The position numbers and the translations under genes were made by a program. Source: Pedobacter yonginensis (GTDB lineage: Bacteria > Bacteroidota > Bacteroidia > Sphingobacteriales > Sphingobacteriaceae). Taken from it: a DNA stretch of 64,000 nt. The notes beneath the pieces are model-generated. The model saw nothing but the letters and a program-made list of their open reading frames with translations. It did no database searches and was not told the DNA's origin. Where the stretch lies: contig NZ_QGNZ01000003.1 of assembly GCF_003173595.1 (NCBI RefSeq), positions 186,001 to 250,000 on the forward strand. The letters are read 5' to 3'. Position 1 is the first letter of the stretch, and every line of letters starts with the position of its first letter. Below, piece by piece: positions 8,943 through 17,481 of the stretch.

Positions 8943-9839
8943 CTATTTGTGCCGTTTTTGAGCTTTTAGATATTCCATTAACTCCGTAGGCCTGTCGGTT
9001 TGCAAAATTTTCGGATTATGTTTGATTAACCAACCCCAACTCTCCTCTTTCTTGTTGTCTTCTACTGCCGTATCGTCATCATGTCCGCCGTTTAACGACG
9101 GCCATAAACTGTTAAGCCAAATCACTTGACTTTGTGAAATTTTATAGATTTCACCAATTGCAGGATAGGTATCTTGATCGAAAATGGGCTGTATAATGGC
9201 TCTTTTATTGGCTTTATAACTGGAAATAATGGCTAAGGCATCATCATTTTTCATCCCAACAACAACCATCAAATAGGCATCTTTCGGCAGGTTATTTTTG
9301 ACTACAAGCTGATCATAAGGCATGTTATCATATACATTTACAATGGCTTGATTTGTGGTATTCGTTTGGCTTAAAACTTTGAAAACCTGTGGTAAATAGG
9401 GATTTCCTTTATCTACGTTGATGATTACTTTGTCTTTAGCGGCCTCCATCATTTCTACAAAAGTTGGGATTGGGTTATTGGTTACCCTGCCTAAGCCATT
9501 TTTCAATCTGAAGGTTTTGATTTGCTCAAACGTATAGTCAGAAACTTTGCCCTTCGCATTTGTAGTCCTATCGATGGTATTGTCGTGCATTACTACCAAT
9601 ACACTGTCTTTTGTCATTTTGAGATCGAGTTCTACAATATCAATCCCCTTTTGAATGCAATTTTGCAATCCTTTCAAAGAGTTTTCGGGCTCATTTCGCC
9701 AGTCACCACGATGAGCTGCAACCAAGATTTCCCTGCTATTTTTATCAAAAAGTGAGGTCAGTTTTTGCTGTGGGGTTTGAGCGGCAGCATCAAATGCGAA
9801 AGATGCAATTGCGATAAATATTAAGCTGATTCTTTTCAT
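8943..9839 (-). CDS. Glycerophosphodiester phosphodiesterase, exported
   Basis: A 298-aa GDPD-family TIM-barrel enzyme that hydrolyses glycerophosphodiesters to glycerol 3-phosphate and an alcohol. The signal peptide is residues 1-20 (hydrophobic core, then AAA-Q), so the mature protein is periplasmic or surface exposed. The family motif HRGDWRNEPENS lies near residues 43-54, the metal-binding ELDLKMTKD near 75-83, and HDNTIDRTTNAKG near 90-102. These supply the usual His/Glu/Asp set. The gene begins 2 bp after the end of the GH92 gene on the same strand, so the two form an operon, pairing lipid-head-group salvage with glycan degradation. Confidence 0.93.
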   Translation of the reverse strand: MKRISLIFIAIASFAFDAAAQTPQQKLTSLFDKNSREILVAAHRGDWRNEPENSLKGLQNCIQKGIDIVELDLKMTKDSVLVVMHDNTIDRTTNAKGKVSDYTFEQIKTFRLKNGLGRVTNNPIPTFVEMMEAAKDKVIINVDKGNPYLPQVFKVLSQTNTTNQAIVNVYDNMPYDQLVVKNNLPKDAYLMVVVGMKNDDALAIISSYKANKRAIIQPIFDQDTYPAIGEIYKISQSQVIWLNSLWPSLNGGHDDDTAVEDNKKEESWGWLIKHNPKILQTDRPTELMEYLKAQKRHK

Positions 9840-9841
9840 AA

Positions 9842-11935
9842 TTAAGGTGTAATGCTTGAAATCCAGTTTTCAGTTGCCGAAGATTTTACGGGTACTGCTG
9901 AGGAGACAATCTTTAAAACACCACCCTTATTGATGTCTTCTTGAGTGATGTAATTTTTAATGTACGCCTTCCCGTTTAAGAAAACGTCTTTTATGTATTT
10001 ATTTTTCGGACTGAAGTTTTCCACTTCAATTGTAAAAACCTTACCCTTAGGCAATTGATAAGTAAGGGATGGAAAGAGAGGAACGTTTAAATAATAAATT
10101 GGCCAACCCACACATGCAGGAGAAAAACCGCTTGCGGTAAAAATATACCAAGCACTCATGGCACCAGCATCATCATCCATAGTGCGTAAATAGGCTTGTG
10201 GCTGATTTTTATAGATTTTTCCAATATAGCTTCCTATTCCTCGACTATTGTCATTAAAGTAATTTTGAATTACGGTATCGGCAGCGAGTTGATGCATCCA
10301 ATATTGCGACTTATAACCTTCTTTCGTAATGTTGTACATCAACGGAACTTGCAAATCGGGCTCATTGGCGTGGTTATATAAGTCGCGTTCAAAAAATTCA
10401 TCGAGATTGGCTAAATATGCTTTCTCTCCGCCGTCCAACTCAACTAATCCTTTAAAATCATAAGGAACAAACCATCTGTATTGCCAAATGGTACCTTGGT
10501 ATAATCCTCTAGCCTGCATTTGATCTACATCTCGTCTCTTTAAATCTTTGAAATCTTTGTTCCAGTATTTTTTATAGTCTAGTGCCTTATTCCGATAATA
10601 ATCTGCCTTTTCTTTAATTTTAAGAATGCCAAAAATTTCAGAAAGCGCCCAGTTATCGTAACTGGATTCTAATGCTTTATCTGGCGATTTGTAATCTAAG
10701 CCATCCACCTCTTTAACCAAAGAATCGGCTATTTTTGAAAAATCTACTGGATAGCCTTTGCGATAGGCATCAAGCAAAACGACAATGGCATGTTCCGAGC
10801 GAACGGTATTGGAGGGTTCATTTTGCGTAGCATAATCTTTTTTACCCGAATTGTATAAATCGGCAATCGAGTTGACCATACCCGAATAACGATCTTGCGC
10901 AATGATAGAAAGAAGCGGCAACTGCGTTCGGTAATTATCCCATATGGCCCACCCATTGTAACGAAGATCTTTACTTTGATGTATCTCCCCTTTTGTGTTT
11001 CGGTAATTGCCATTTGGCTCTGAAATAACGTATGGCGATTGCATGGTTCGGTACAACAAGGAGTAGAATAATTTTGCATCCTCTAAATTCCCTTCAACGG
11101 CAATTTTGCTCAAATTGGTATTCCAATCGATGCTACTTTGTGCTTTTAATTTTTCATAAGTAGATTTATTCAATGAAGCTTTGGCTGCCTCTACGCTTAC
11201 AGAAGAAAAAGCAATGTTAATTTCTGCCGAGGTGGCATCATTAGCCAAAGTTGAAATGAGGGTATGATCTTGTTGTTTGGTCCATTCAGCGTTTCCCGCG
11301 AGTTCCAAATAAAAATAGATTCGGTATTTGCCTGCTCCACAAGTCGTTTTAGAATCTACCCGACCGCCAATTGCATTTTTATTCATTTGATGTTCTTCAG
11401 AAACAAATGCTCCATTAAAGGCATAGCCCAAATCTAAATAGAAACCTTTTTTACCTTTTGGAAATTGATACACATGTTTACCGGCATTACCCAAAACGGC
11501 AAAGCTGGCCTTAATTTTATTTTCAAAACCAACCTCGTAAAATCCTGGACCGGCCTTTTCTGATGTTTTAATTAAGATGGATTTTTCGGGATCATCGCCT
11601 AAAAAAGGTTTTATTAAGATATTTCCACCTGAACCTTGGCAACCTACACCCTCGAAACGGTTGTGGGTAAAGCCTATAAATTTTTTGGCCAAAAACTCGT
11701 AACCGGTATGTGTTTTAGGGTATGTTTGCGGCCCAATGCTCAGCATGCTAAACGGATAAGATGCAGCAGGAGACATTTGTCCATGATCTCCAGATGAGCC
11801 CAGAAAAACATTAACTAAATTAACTGGTTTGCTTTTTTTTATTGAAAAGTTATTGGTTTGGTTTTGCGCGTAGCAGCCTAAGCCACTGAGCGAAATTAAA
11901 GCGATAACAACTTTCTTGATTGTAACGGGATTCAT
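9842..11935 (-). CDS. GH92 family alpha-mannosidase
   Basis: A 697-aa exported glycoside hydrolase with a signal peptide at residues 1-23 (ending CYAQ). The N-terminal part has the GH92 features SYPFSMLSIGPQT and GYEFLAKKFIGFTHNRFEG. The C-terminal alpha barrel has NHANEPDLQVPLMYN, placing the family general acid at Glu525, and MDDDAGAMSAWYIF, placing the candidate general base at Asp587-Asp589. GH92 enzymes are Ca2+-dependent inverting exo-alpha-mannosidases acting on N-glycan or mannan-type linkages. The sequence is somewhat shorter and more divergent than typical members (about 750 aa); for example, NEPD replaces the usual NEPS around the acid. Linkage specificity cannot be deduced. It heads a two-gene operon with the phosphodiesterase. 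Confidence 0.9.
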   Translation of the reverse strand: MNPVTIKKVVIALISLSGLGCYAQNQTNNFSIKKSKPVNLVNVFLGSSGDHGQMSPAASYPFSMLSIGPQTYPKTHTGYEFLAKKFIGFTHNRFEGVGCQGSGGNILIKPFLGDDPEKSILIKTSEKAGPGFYEVGFENKIKASFAVLGNAGKHVYQFPKGKKGFYLDLGYAFNGAFVSEEHQMNKNAIGGRVDSKTTCGAGKYRIYFYLELAGNAEWTKQQDHTLISTLANDATSAEINIAFSSVSVEAAKASLNKSTYEKLKAQSSIDWNTNLSKIAVEGNLEDAKLFYSLLYRTMQSPYVISEPNGNYRNTKGEIHQSKDLRYNGWAIWDNYRTQLPLLSIIAQDRYSGMVNSIADLYNSGKKDYATQNEPSNTVRSEHAIVVLLDAYRKGYPVDFSKIADSLVKEVDGLDYKSPDKALESSYDNWALSEIFGILKIKEKADYYRNKALDYKKYWNKDFKDLKRRDVDQMQARGLYQGTIWQYRWFVPYDFKGLVELDGGEKAYLANLDEFFERDLYNHANEPDLQVPLMYNITKEGYKSQYWMHQLAADTVIQNYFNDNSRGIGSYIGKIYKNQPQAYLRTMDDDAGAMSAWYIFTASGFSPACVGWPIYYLNVPLFPSLTYQLPKGKVFTIEVENFSPKNKYIKDVFLNGKAYIKNYITQEDINKGGVLKIVSSAVPVKSSATENWISSITP

Positions 11936-12395
11936 TTAATATAGGTGATTTGGGATTGATAAATCGGCCTAAATTAGATATTTTCAGATTAAGAAGTTGT
12001 TAAGTTTACACGCCTTAGGCAGGTTAATTTGGTGTGTAATTCAACATTAGGCCCAATGCTGGTCTCAGACGTTTCATGAATCAGAAATAGTTTCAGCAAG
12101 CAGAATTAAATTTCGGACGATATAAGCAAGCTAAAAACGTGTAATGCAAACGCTAATTAAAATCGGTCGATTAAATTTATTTTCCGTGTATTCTGTATCA
12201 TCGTGACGTAAATATTTGGCTTTAAGTGTTTTACAGAATTAAACACAAACTACAAAGAAAATTAATGTGCAAGAATTGATGTTTTAAAAGCATAGTAGTC
12301 ATTTTTACAAAAATTAAGGTGGCAATTGTAAAGCCAAAATGAATTGTTGATACGGCGCCATTAAACTGTGGATTTTCCCATCCACAAAAAAACAA
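11936..12395. other. Intergenic region, no gene found
   Basis: An AT-rich spacer between the start of the GH92 gene and the terminator of the DUF2911 operon. It must contain the GH92 promoter, but I see no full TTTG/TAnnTTTG pair. A 7-bp hairpin TGTGGAT-TTTCCC-ATCCACA is at about 12365-12384. No coding frame is convincing. Confidence 0.5.
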
Positions 12396-12431
12396 AAAAG
12401 CCCTCTAATTTGCATTAGAAGGCTTCTTATT
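12396..12431 (-). terminator. Intrinsic terminator after the DUF2911 gene
   Basis: On the minus strand AGCCTTCTAAT-GCAA-ATTAGAGGGCT forms an 11-bp stem with one mismatch, followed by TTTTTTG. It lies about 15 bp past the DUF2911 stop and closes the four-gene operon starting at 17269. Confidence 0.88.
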
Positions 12432-12445
12432 TGCAAAATTTTGAA

Positions 12446-12967
12446 TTATTTAATCATAACTGGCACTGAAATTTTATCCCATTCTAGTGCAAATCCAGCT
12501 TTTGTAATTTTATAAACCAATCTTTCTTGAGTAGCTTTTAAAGCTTTTGTTTTCACATCTACTCTCAATTGATCTTTTGATTCTTCATACTTATAAGCAC
12601 CCCACTGTTTAGGTTCTTTGTTAAAAATTGCTGTCCACGTACCGCTCTCTTTTGGAATTAAAAAGAAGCTGTATTTTCCCGCTGGAAGTGTTTTACCTTC
12701 TACATTTATGTCTTTATCTGTTTCGATAGTAGTCGCCTCGTTTGCACCAGCACGCCAAACTTTATCCCAAGCCTCTAAATTACCCCAAATTTTACGTCCT
12801 TTAACGGCAGGACTACTGTAATTAATGGTAATTGTTGCACCTTTCACTTTTCCGGTAGCAACGGCTGCTGGACTTGGTTTAGGTTGTGCAGCATCTTGTG
12901 CAAAAGCGCCTGCTGAAATGGTAATGGCAGTAAAAAGCAGAGCGATAGATTTGATCATCGTTTTCAT
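12446..12967 (-). CDS. DUF2911 domain protein, exported
   Basis: A 173-aa protein with a signal peptide (residues 1-23, ending AGAFAQ) and a single DUF2911 domain. The domain shows [15 protein letters not shown] (about 48-62), [14 protein letters not shown] (about 71-84), [12 protein letters not shown] (about 93-104) and the closing [12 protein letters not shown]. Members are periplasmic beta-rich proteins of unknown role. The gene is 35 bp downstream of the symporter gene and followed by a clear terminator, so it is the last cistron of the PIG-L / small peptide / symporter operon. The function is not known, and the context (deacetylase plus Na+ symporter) gives only a vague hint of carbohydrate metabolism. 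Confidence 0.9.
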   Translation of the reverse strand: MKTMIKSIALLFTAITISAGAFAQDAAQPKPSPAAVATGKVKGATITINYSSPAVKGRKIWGNLEAWDKVWRAGANEATTIETDKDINVEGKTLPAGKYSFFLIPKESGTWTAIFNKEPKQWGAYKYEESKDQLRVDVKTKALKATQERLVYKITKAGFALEWDKISVPVMIK

Positions 12968-13002
12968 AATTTATATTTTTATCTGTTTTGTGTTTTTTAA
13001 TT

Positions 13003-14694
13003 TTACGAATTTAAGGCTTTGGGTCGATAAAACAACAAACCAAAACCCGAAAATAAGATCACGGCAAATGCTCCAATCACATTAAGCCAAAGAAATGACA
13101 CTATATCGAAATTATAAACGGCAATAACTACAATTTCTGATAACACCGCCGAAATAAATACCAATGGCCCATCAATCTTCTTAAAATAGAAGGCTACTAA
13201 AAAAATACCTAGAATTGGACCATAAAATAAAGAGCCCAACACGTTTACCGCCTCTATCAAAGATCCCATTTGGGTGGCAAACATTGCTACCGCGATGGAA
13301 AAGATACCCCAAGCTAGCGTATGTAATCGGCTGTATTTCAATTCTTGCCTATCATCGGGCTTCTCCTTGCTGAAAATAAGGTGAACATCTTTTAACGAGC
13401 AGGCAGCCAATGAGTTTAACGCAGCAGAAATAGATCCCCAGCTGGCCAAAAATATGATGGCAAAGAGCAAACCAATCATCCCGATAGGTAAGGTATTTTT
13501 AACAAAGTATAAGAAAATGTAATTGGTATCGGTTTTTTCGGCGTTGTAGTTGGATTTATTAATTGCCTGTTCTACCCGTGTGTGCAATAAGGCAACCTGC
13601 TTTTGGGTTGTTTTAAATTCCGCTATTGATGTTTCCGACGTGGAGGAAGGATGATCTTTCTCTGCCAATAACTGTTTAGATTGCTGATTAAATTTTTGCT
13701 GCAAAGCTTCATGCTCCTTCTCAAATATCGCAGCGCGGTTTGGTTGGGTTTCTTTTAAATATTCATAAGAACGTTCGTTGAAATAAATTGGCGCTGGTTT
13801 TAACGAGAAAAAGGCAAAAAGTAGGGCGCCAATAAGCAAAATGGCAAATTGCATCGGTATTTTAACCATCCCATTTAGCAACAAACCCATTTTAGCATTG
13901 GTATTGTCTTTCGCCGTAATATATCGCCCAACTTGACTCTGATCTGTTCCAAAGTATGATAAGGCCAAGAAAAAACCTCCAATTAGGCCGCTCCAAATGT
14001 TGTATTTATCTTTCCAGTTAAAATCGGTTGTAATAACATTGAGTTTTCCTGATTTTCCGGCTAGGTATAAGGCATCCTTAAATCCAATTCCGTTAGGCAT
14101 ATTTTGCACCAAGAGGTAACCTGCAAAAGCCATTGTTCCTAAAATAATTAGAAATTGAAGCTTTTGAGTATGTGCAATTGCCTTTGCACCACCAACATAG
14201 GTGTAAATTAATAGGATTCCGCCTGTTAAAATATTGGTGAGGTAAATGTTCCAATTCAGTACGCTTGATAGAATGATACTGGGTGCATAAATGCTTATTC
14301 CGGTTGATAATCCTCTTGAAAATAGGAAGAGTAATGATGTTAACACTCTGGTTTTCTTATCAAACCTTTGCTCCAGATATTCGTAGGCCGTGTAAACATT
14401 TAAGCGCTGGAAAATTGGAATAAACGTAATACAAATTACAATCATGGCCAATGGCAAACCAAAATAATACTGAACGAAACGCATTCCATCCGTATAAGCT
14501 TGTCCTGGTGCCGATAAAAAGGTAATGGCACTGGCTTGAGTAGCCATAATACCCAATAGCACGATGTACCAAGGCATTTTATTATCGGCCTTTAAGTACG
14601 ATTCGTTACTTTTTTGTCCTCTGCCAATAAAAACACCGTATGCCACCACGGCAAAAAGCGTAAAAACCAATACAAACCAATCGATATTACTCAT
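13003..14694 (-). CDS. Sodium:solute symporter (SSS family)
   Basis: A 563-aa polytopic membrane transporter of the SSS family (sialic acid, sugar or glucose type). I use the ATG at 14694 because it overlaps the stop of the 34-aa ORF upstream (ATGA) and gives the normal SSS start MSNIDWFVLVF; an 81-bp upstream extension would only read through that small gene. Family features include KADNKMPWYIVLLGIMATQASAITF (the Na+-site region, TM1), GLSTGISIYAPSI, YTYVGGAKAIAHTQ and YFGTDQSQVGRYI. A charged Glu/Gln/Lys-rich insertion of roughly 80 residues (about 318-398) interrupts the membrane segments and is probably a cytoplasmic or periplasmic helical hairpin. The substrate is unknown. Confidence 0.92.
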   Translation of the reverse strand: MSNIDWFVLVFTLFAVVAYGVFIGRGQKSNESYLKADNKMPWYIVLLGIMATQASAITFLSAPGQAYTDGMRFVQYYFGLPLAMIVICITFIPIFQRLNVYTAYEYLEQRFDKKTRVLTSLLFLFSRGLSTGISIYAPSIILSSVLNWNIYLTNILTGGILLIYTYVGGAKAIAHTQKLQFLIILGTMAFAGYLLVQNMPNGIGFKDALYLAGKSGKLNVITTDFNWKDKYNIWSGLIGGFFLALSYFGTDQSQVGRYITAKDNTNAKMGLLLNGMVKIPMQFAILLIGALLFAFFSLKPAPIYFNERSYEYLKETQPNRAAIFEKEHEALQQKFNQQSKQLLAEKDHPSSTSETSIAEFKTTQKQVALLHTRVEQAINKSNYNAEKTDTNYIFLYFVKNTLPIGMIGLLFAIIFLASWGSISAALNSLAACSLKDVHLIFSKEKPDDRQELKYSRLHTLAWGIFSIAVAMFATQMGSLIEAVNVLGSLFYGPILGIFLVAFYFKKIDGPLVFISAVLSEIVVIAVYNFDIVSFLWLNVIGAFAVILFSGFGLLFYRPKALNS

Positions 14695-14795
14695 GCCCAG
14701 TGTTTGGTAAATACATAATATAAAATGATTTGGATAACCAATGCCAGTCCAACAAGGAGGTACCAAGTATTCCAATTTTTAAGTACTTTTCTCAT
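14691..14795 (-). CDS. 34-aa single-pass membrane peptide overlapping both neighbours
   Basis: A short ORF whose ATG (14795-14793) shares a base with the TAA of the PIG-L gene (TAATG) and whose TGA (14693-14691) overlaps the ATG of the symporter (ATGA). The product starts MRKVLKNWNTWYLL, has one hydrophobic helix (about residues 12-29) and ends FTKHWA. Positive residues at the N-terminus predict the N-terminus inside. Perfect overlap on both sides argues strongly for translation and coupling. It resembles the small companion subunits sometimes found with large secondary transporters, so a symporter-associated role is the natural guess, not shown by the sequence. It is too short for ordinary ORF callers. 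Confidence 0.75.
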   Translation of the reverse strand: MRKVLKNWNTWYLLVGLALVIQIILYYVFTKHWA

Positions 14796-17269
14796 TATTT
14801 ACTGGCTGATATAAAGTTGAAAAACAATCTGGCCGCACCTACATTCCCCGCAGGTAATTGCCTAAAAAATGCTAGAGGGCTATAAATAAAATTGCCCTTA
14901 CCATATTTGGCATAAAGTGTTGATCCTTGCGAAGGTGCTTCGCCAGTATCGTTCATTTCGAAAAGTGGCTCATAATTTTTATCCCAGGTATCTACAAAAT
15001 AGGCACCCCGCTCTTGTACCCAGCCCTTAAAATCTTCATCGGTAATTTTATTTGGATAATTTAATAGGCGCTGATTCGGATTTAAAATTTTAACCGCTGC
15101 ATTCTGCTCGGTTACCCGATTCCAACCGATACTTAGTGGATACACTCCAAAATCTTGTAGAGCCATATCTTGGGTAGTATTGTATTGCATAACCAACGTG
15201 CCTCCATTTTCTACATAAGCGCGTAATGCCACCTGCCAGTTTTTTATTCTTTTCTCTGTATTAATTACGCGAACGCCAGTTACCAAAGCATCGTAAGTAT
15301 TTAATTTAGAAGTGTTTAATATATCTGTTTCACTTAAAACATCAACCTGCACGCCTGCTTGCCGTAAAAAATCTGGAATTAAATCGCCCGCCCCAGGTAT
15401 GTAGCCAACCTTTTTAGCCGTAACCTTGATGTCTCCTTTAAGCAACCAAGCGTTGGCTGGCACAAAATATTGTAAAACAGGCAAATGGGGATACTGAATC
15501 ACCTGCTGGCTTTTATTATAATCACCCGTTTCGGTAATTAAAACCGCCTTGATATTTGATCTATTTAAATTGATTTTAGACAGAAGTTCTTTGTTTATCG
15601 TAATGTCGATATTACGAATCTCATTCGCCTTTAAATTGATGTGATCTAGAGCAGTAGATAAACCAAGTTCATTGCCAAATTTTAGTACAATTTTTCCATT
15701 GGTAACATCTTTATTTGCCCTCATTCTAAGTGTGGTACTCAAATCTTCCTTATCATTGGCAAAATAAATAGATTCCGCAAATTTGATTTCTACAGCGGGC
15801 ACTATTCTTAAAGCCTCAACCACATCGCCCTTAACCGGATCCAGTTTTTTATAGGATAAAGGTAGTTTAACGGCAAAGCGTTCTGTTCCTATTTTAAGTT
15901 CAAGTTTAACCATTAAAGGTGATTCTTGCTCTGGCAAACCAATTAAAGTATCGTTGCCAACACTAAAGGTAGCGGCATTTTTGGCCGGTTTTTCTAACCA
16001 ATACGGCTCAGTTAAAAGGGCATTTTCTGGTATTTGAATTTGATGCTCAAGGGTGATTAAAGAATCGTTGGCTAATTTTCTGTTGGCAGATTCGATGGTG
16101 TTTAGCCAACTTATTTTTTCTACAACAACATCACTTGTTGATCGTGAAATTAGGTTTAATCTAAAACGATAACTATTCCCGGCAATGGCTTCGGGCTGGT
16201 TGGTTACCACTTCTCCCATAAACCCAGCACAGCTCAAAATAATTTGATCTAATGATTTGAGCTTATCTTTCTTCAAGTCTTCATCCTTTAGCAGAGCAAA
16301 CTTCTTTCTAATTGCAATTAATGCAGGCAAACTTAAATCGGGTTTATTAAAGTTAAATGCCTTTACAATCTTGCTCAAATCCAAATCCATTTCTGGAACA
16401 CCCTTAGCTGCCCAATTTTTAGTTAGTCCATCAAAAAGGGAAGTTTTAGCTGCTTCGCCGGCAACGTGTGTAAAATACTCGCTTCTAACTCCAGCAATCG
16501 ACTGTGTTCCTGCGCCTTGGCTTTTATGCAAGCTCCTGCTTAAACCTGCAAGTTCGCCATAACCCATTCCAAGCTGGGCATCATATTGGCCTACGGTAAC
16601 TTTAAGCTGATCTTCGGCTGTAGTGTTTACCGAACCGAAATTAAATGTGTTCCATAAAAGTCTTTTGGGCTGCCAAACACTTACATATTTCAATTGATTT
16701 GGAAAGCGACTTTTATCACCAGCCGCTTTAAAAGCCATTTCTGCAACCACGGCGGATGCAGCATGTTGCCCGTGTCCAGCCGCAGAAGTTGGTGGGAAAC
16801 GACAAATAATCACGTCAGGTTTAAATTTCCGAATGGCCCAAACCACATCAGCGGTTATGCTATCTGCATCCCATTGCTTAAAAGTATCATTCGTATTTTT
16901 CGAAAAACCAAAATCAATTGCTCGTGTAAAAAACTGTTGCGCACCATCTAATTTTCTGGCTTCTAAAAGTTCATGCGTTCTAATTAATCCCAACGCCGCG
17001 CCTTGCTCTGTACCTAAAAGATTTTGCCCACCATCACCTCTGGTTAAAGAAAGGTAAGCAGTTTCTACATTTTGCTCGTTAACCAACCACGATAATAAAC
17101 CTGTATTTTCATCATCTGGATGGGCAGCGAGATATAAAACTTTGGGGATGTGTTGCAGGGTTTTAATTTCCCTAAAAATTTCTGCTGATTTGGCTGGCCT
17201 TACCTGTTGGGCCGAACAAAATATTACAGAAAACAATAAGAAAAGTATTGTGGTAAGCCTTTTGAACAT
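14795..17269 (-). CDS. PIG-L family deacetylase, exported, multidomain
   Basis: An 824-aa protein with a signal peptide (residues 1-20, ending CSAQ). The N-terminal zinc deacetylase domain of the LmbE/PIG-L family has AAHPDDEN (about 48-55) with the zinc-binding His and Asp, then LSLTRGDGGQN (about 73-83). AAGHGQHAAS (about 163-172) provides another metal ligand. Such domains remove N-acetyl groups from GlcNAc-containing molecules. The large C-terminal part contains beta-sandwich segments and a terminal region with YDALVTGVRVINTEKR and GGTLVMQYN, reminiscent of glutamine-amidotransferase-like folds often fused to exported PIG-L proteins. It is the first gene of the operon with the 34-aa peptide and symporter, suggesting breakdown of an acetylated sugar conjugate whose product is imported. 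Confidence 0.9.
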   Translation of the reverse strand: MFKRLTTILFLLFSVIFCSAQQVRPAKSAEIFREIKTLQHIPKVLYLAAHPDDENTGLLSWLVNEQNVETAYLSLTRGDGGQNLLGTEQGAALGLIRTHELLEARKLDGAQQFFTRAIDFGFSKNTNDTFKQWDADSITADVVWAIRKFKPDVIICRFPPTSAAGHGQHAASAVVAEMAFKAAGDKSRFPNQLKYVSVWQPKRLLWNTFNFGSVNTTAEDQLKVTVGQYDAQLGMGYGELAGLSRSLHKSQGAGTQSIAGVRSEYFTHVAGEAAKTSLFDGLTKNWAAKGVPEMDLDLSKIVKAFNFNKPDLSLPALIAIRKKFALLKDEDLKKDKLKSLDQIILSCAGFMGEVVTNQPEAIAGNSYRFRLNLISRSTSDVVVEKISWLNTIESANRKLANDSLITLEHQIQIPENALLTEPYWLEKPAKNAATFSVGNDTLIGLPEQESPLMVKLELKIGTERFAVKLPLSYKKLDPVKGDVVEALRIVPAVEIKFAESIYFANDKEDLSTTLRMRANKDVTNGKIVLKFGNELGLSTALDHINLKANEIRNIDITINKELLSKINLNRSNIKAVLITETGDYNKSQQVIQYPHLPVLQYFVPANAWLLKGDIKVTAKKVGYIPGAGDLIPDFLRQAGVQVDVLSETDILNTSKLNTYDALVTGVRVINTEKRIKNWQVALRAYVENGGTLVMQYNTTQDMALQDFGVYPLSIGWNRVTEQNAAVKILNPNQRLLNYPNKITDEDFKGWVQERGAYFVDTWDKNYEPLFEMNDTGEAPSQGSTLYAKYGKGNFIYSPLAFFRQLPAGNVGAARLFFNFISASK

Positions 17270-17481
17270 ATAATTTGTTTTGTTTATTCAAATATGCTCA
17301 ATTTGTAATAATTTTGATGCTTTCTAAACGAAAAATTTAGTAGATTTTGAAAACCGTAAGCAATTTTCTGCAAATCAAACGCTTACAATAACTGATGTAG
17401 ATAATTCCGAAATGGGTTTTTTACAATCACGAAAAATAGAATCATTTATTTATTCTTAATATTGTCCCATAAATTAAACCT

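Noticed and set aside
10744..11079. 111-codon frame inside the GH92 gene and other long internal frames (for example 20788-21201, 22189-22662, 27003-27338)
   Set aside because: All are alternative-frame or antisense shadows of well-identified genes.
12365..12384. TGTGGAT-TTTCCC-ATCCACA hairpin as a second terminator
   Set aside because: It lies past the real terminator (12396-12431) on the minus strand with only weak T content; could be chance.
13003..14775. Longer start for the symporter (590 aa)
   Set aside because: The extra 27 codons coincide with the 34-aa gene's frame shift and lack a membrane-protein start; the ATG at 14694 overlaps the small gene's stop.
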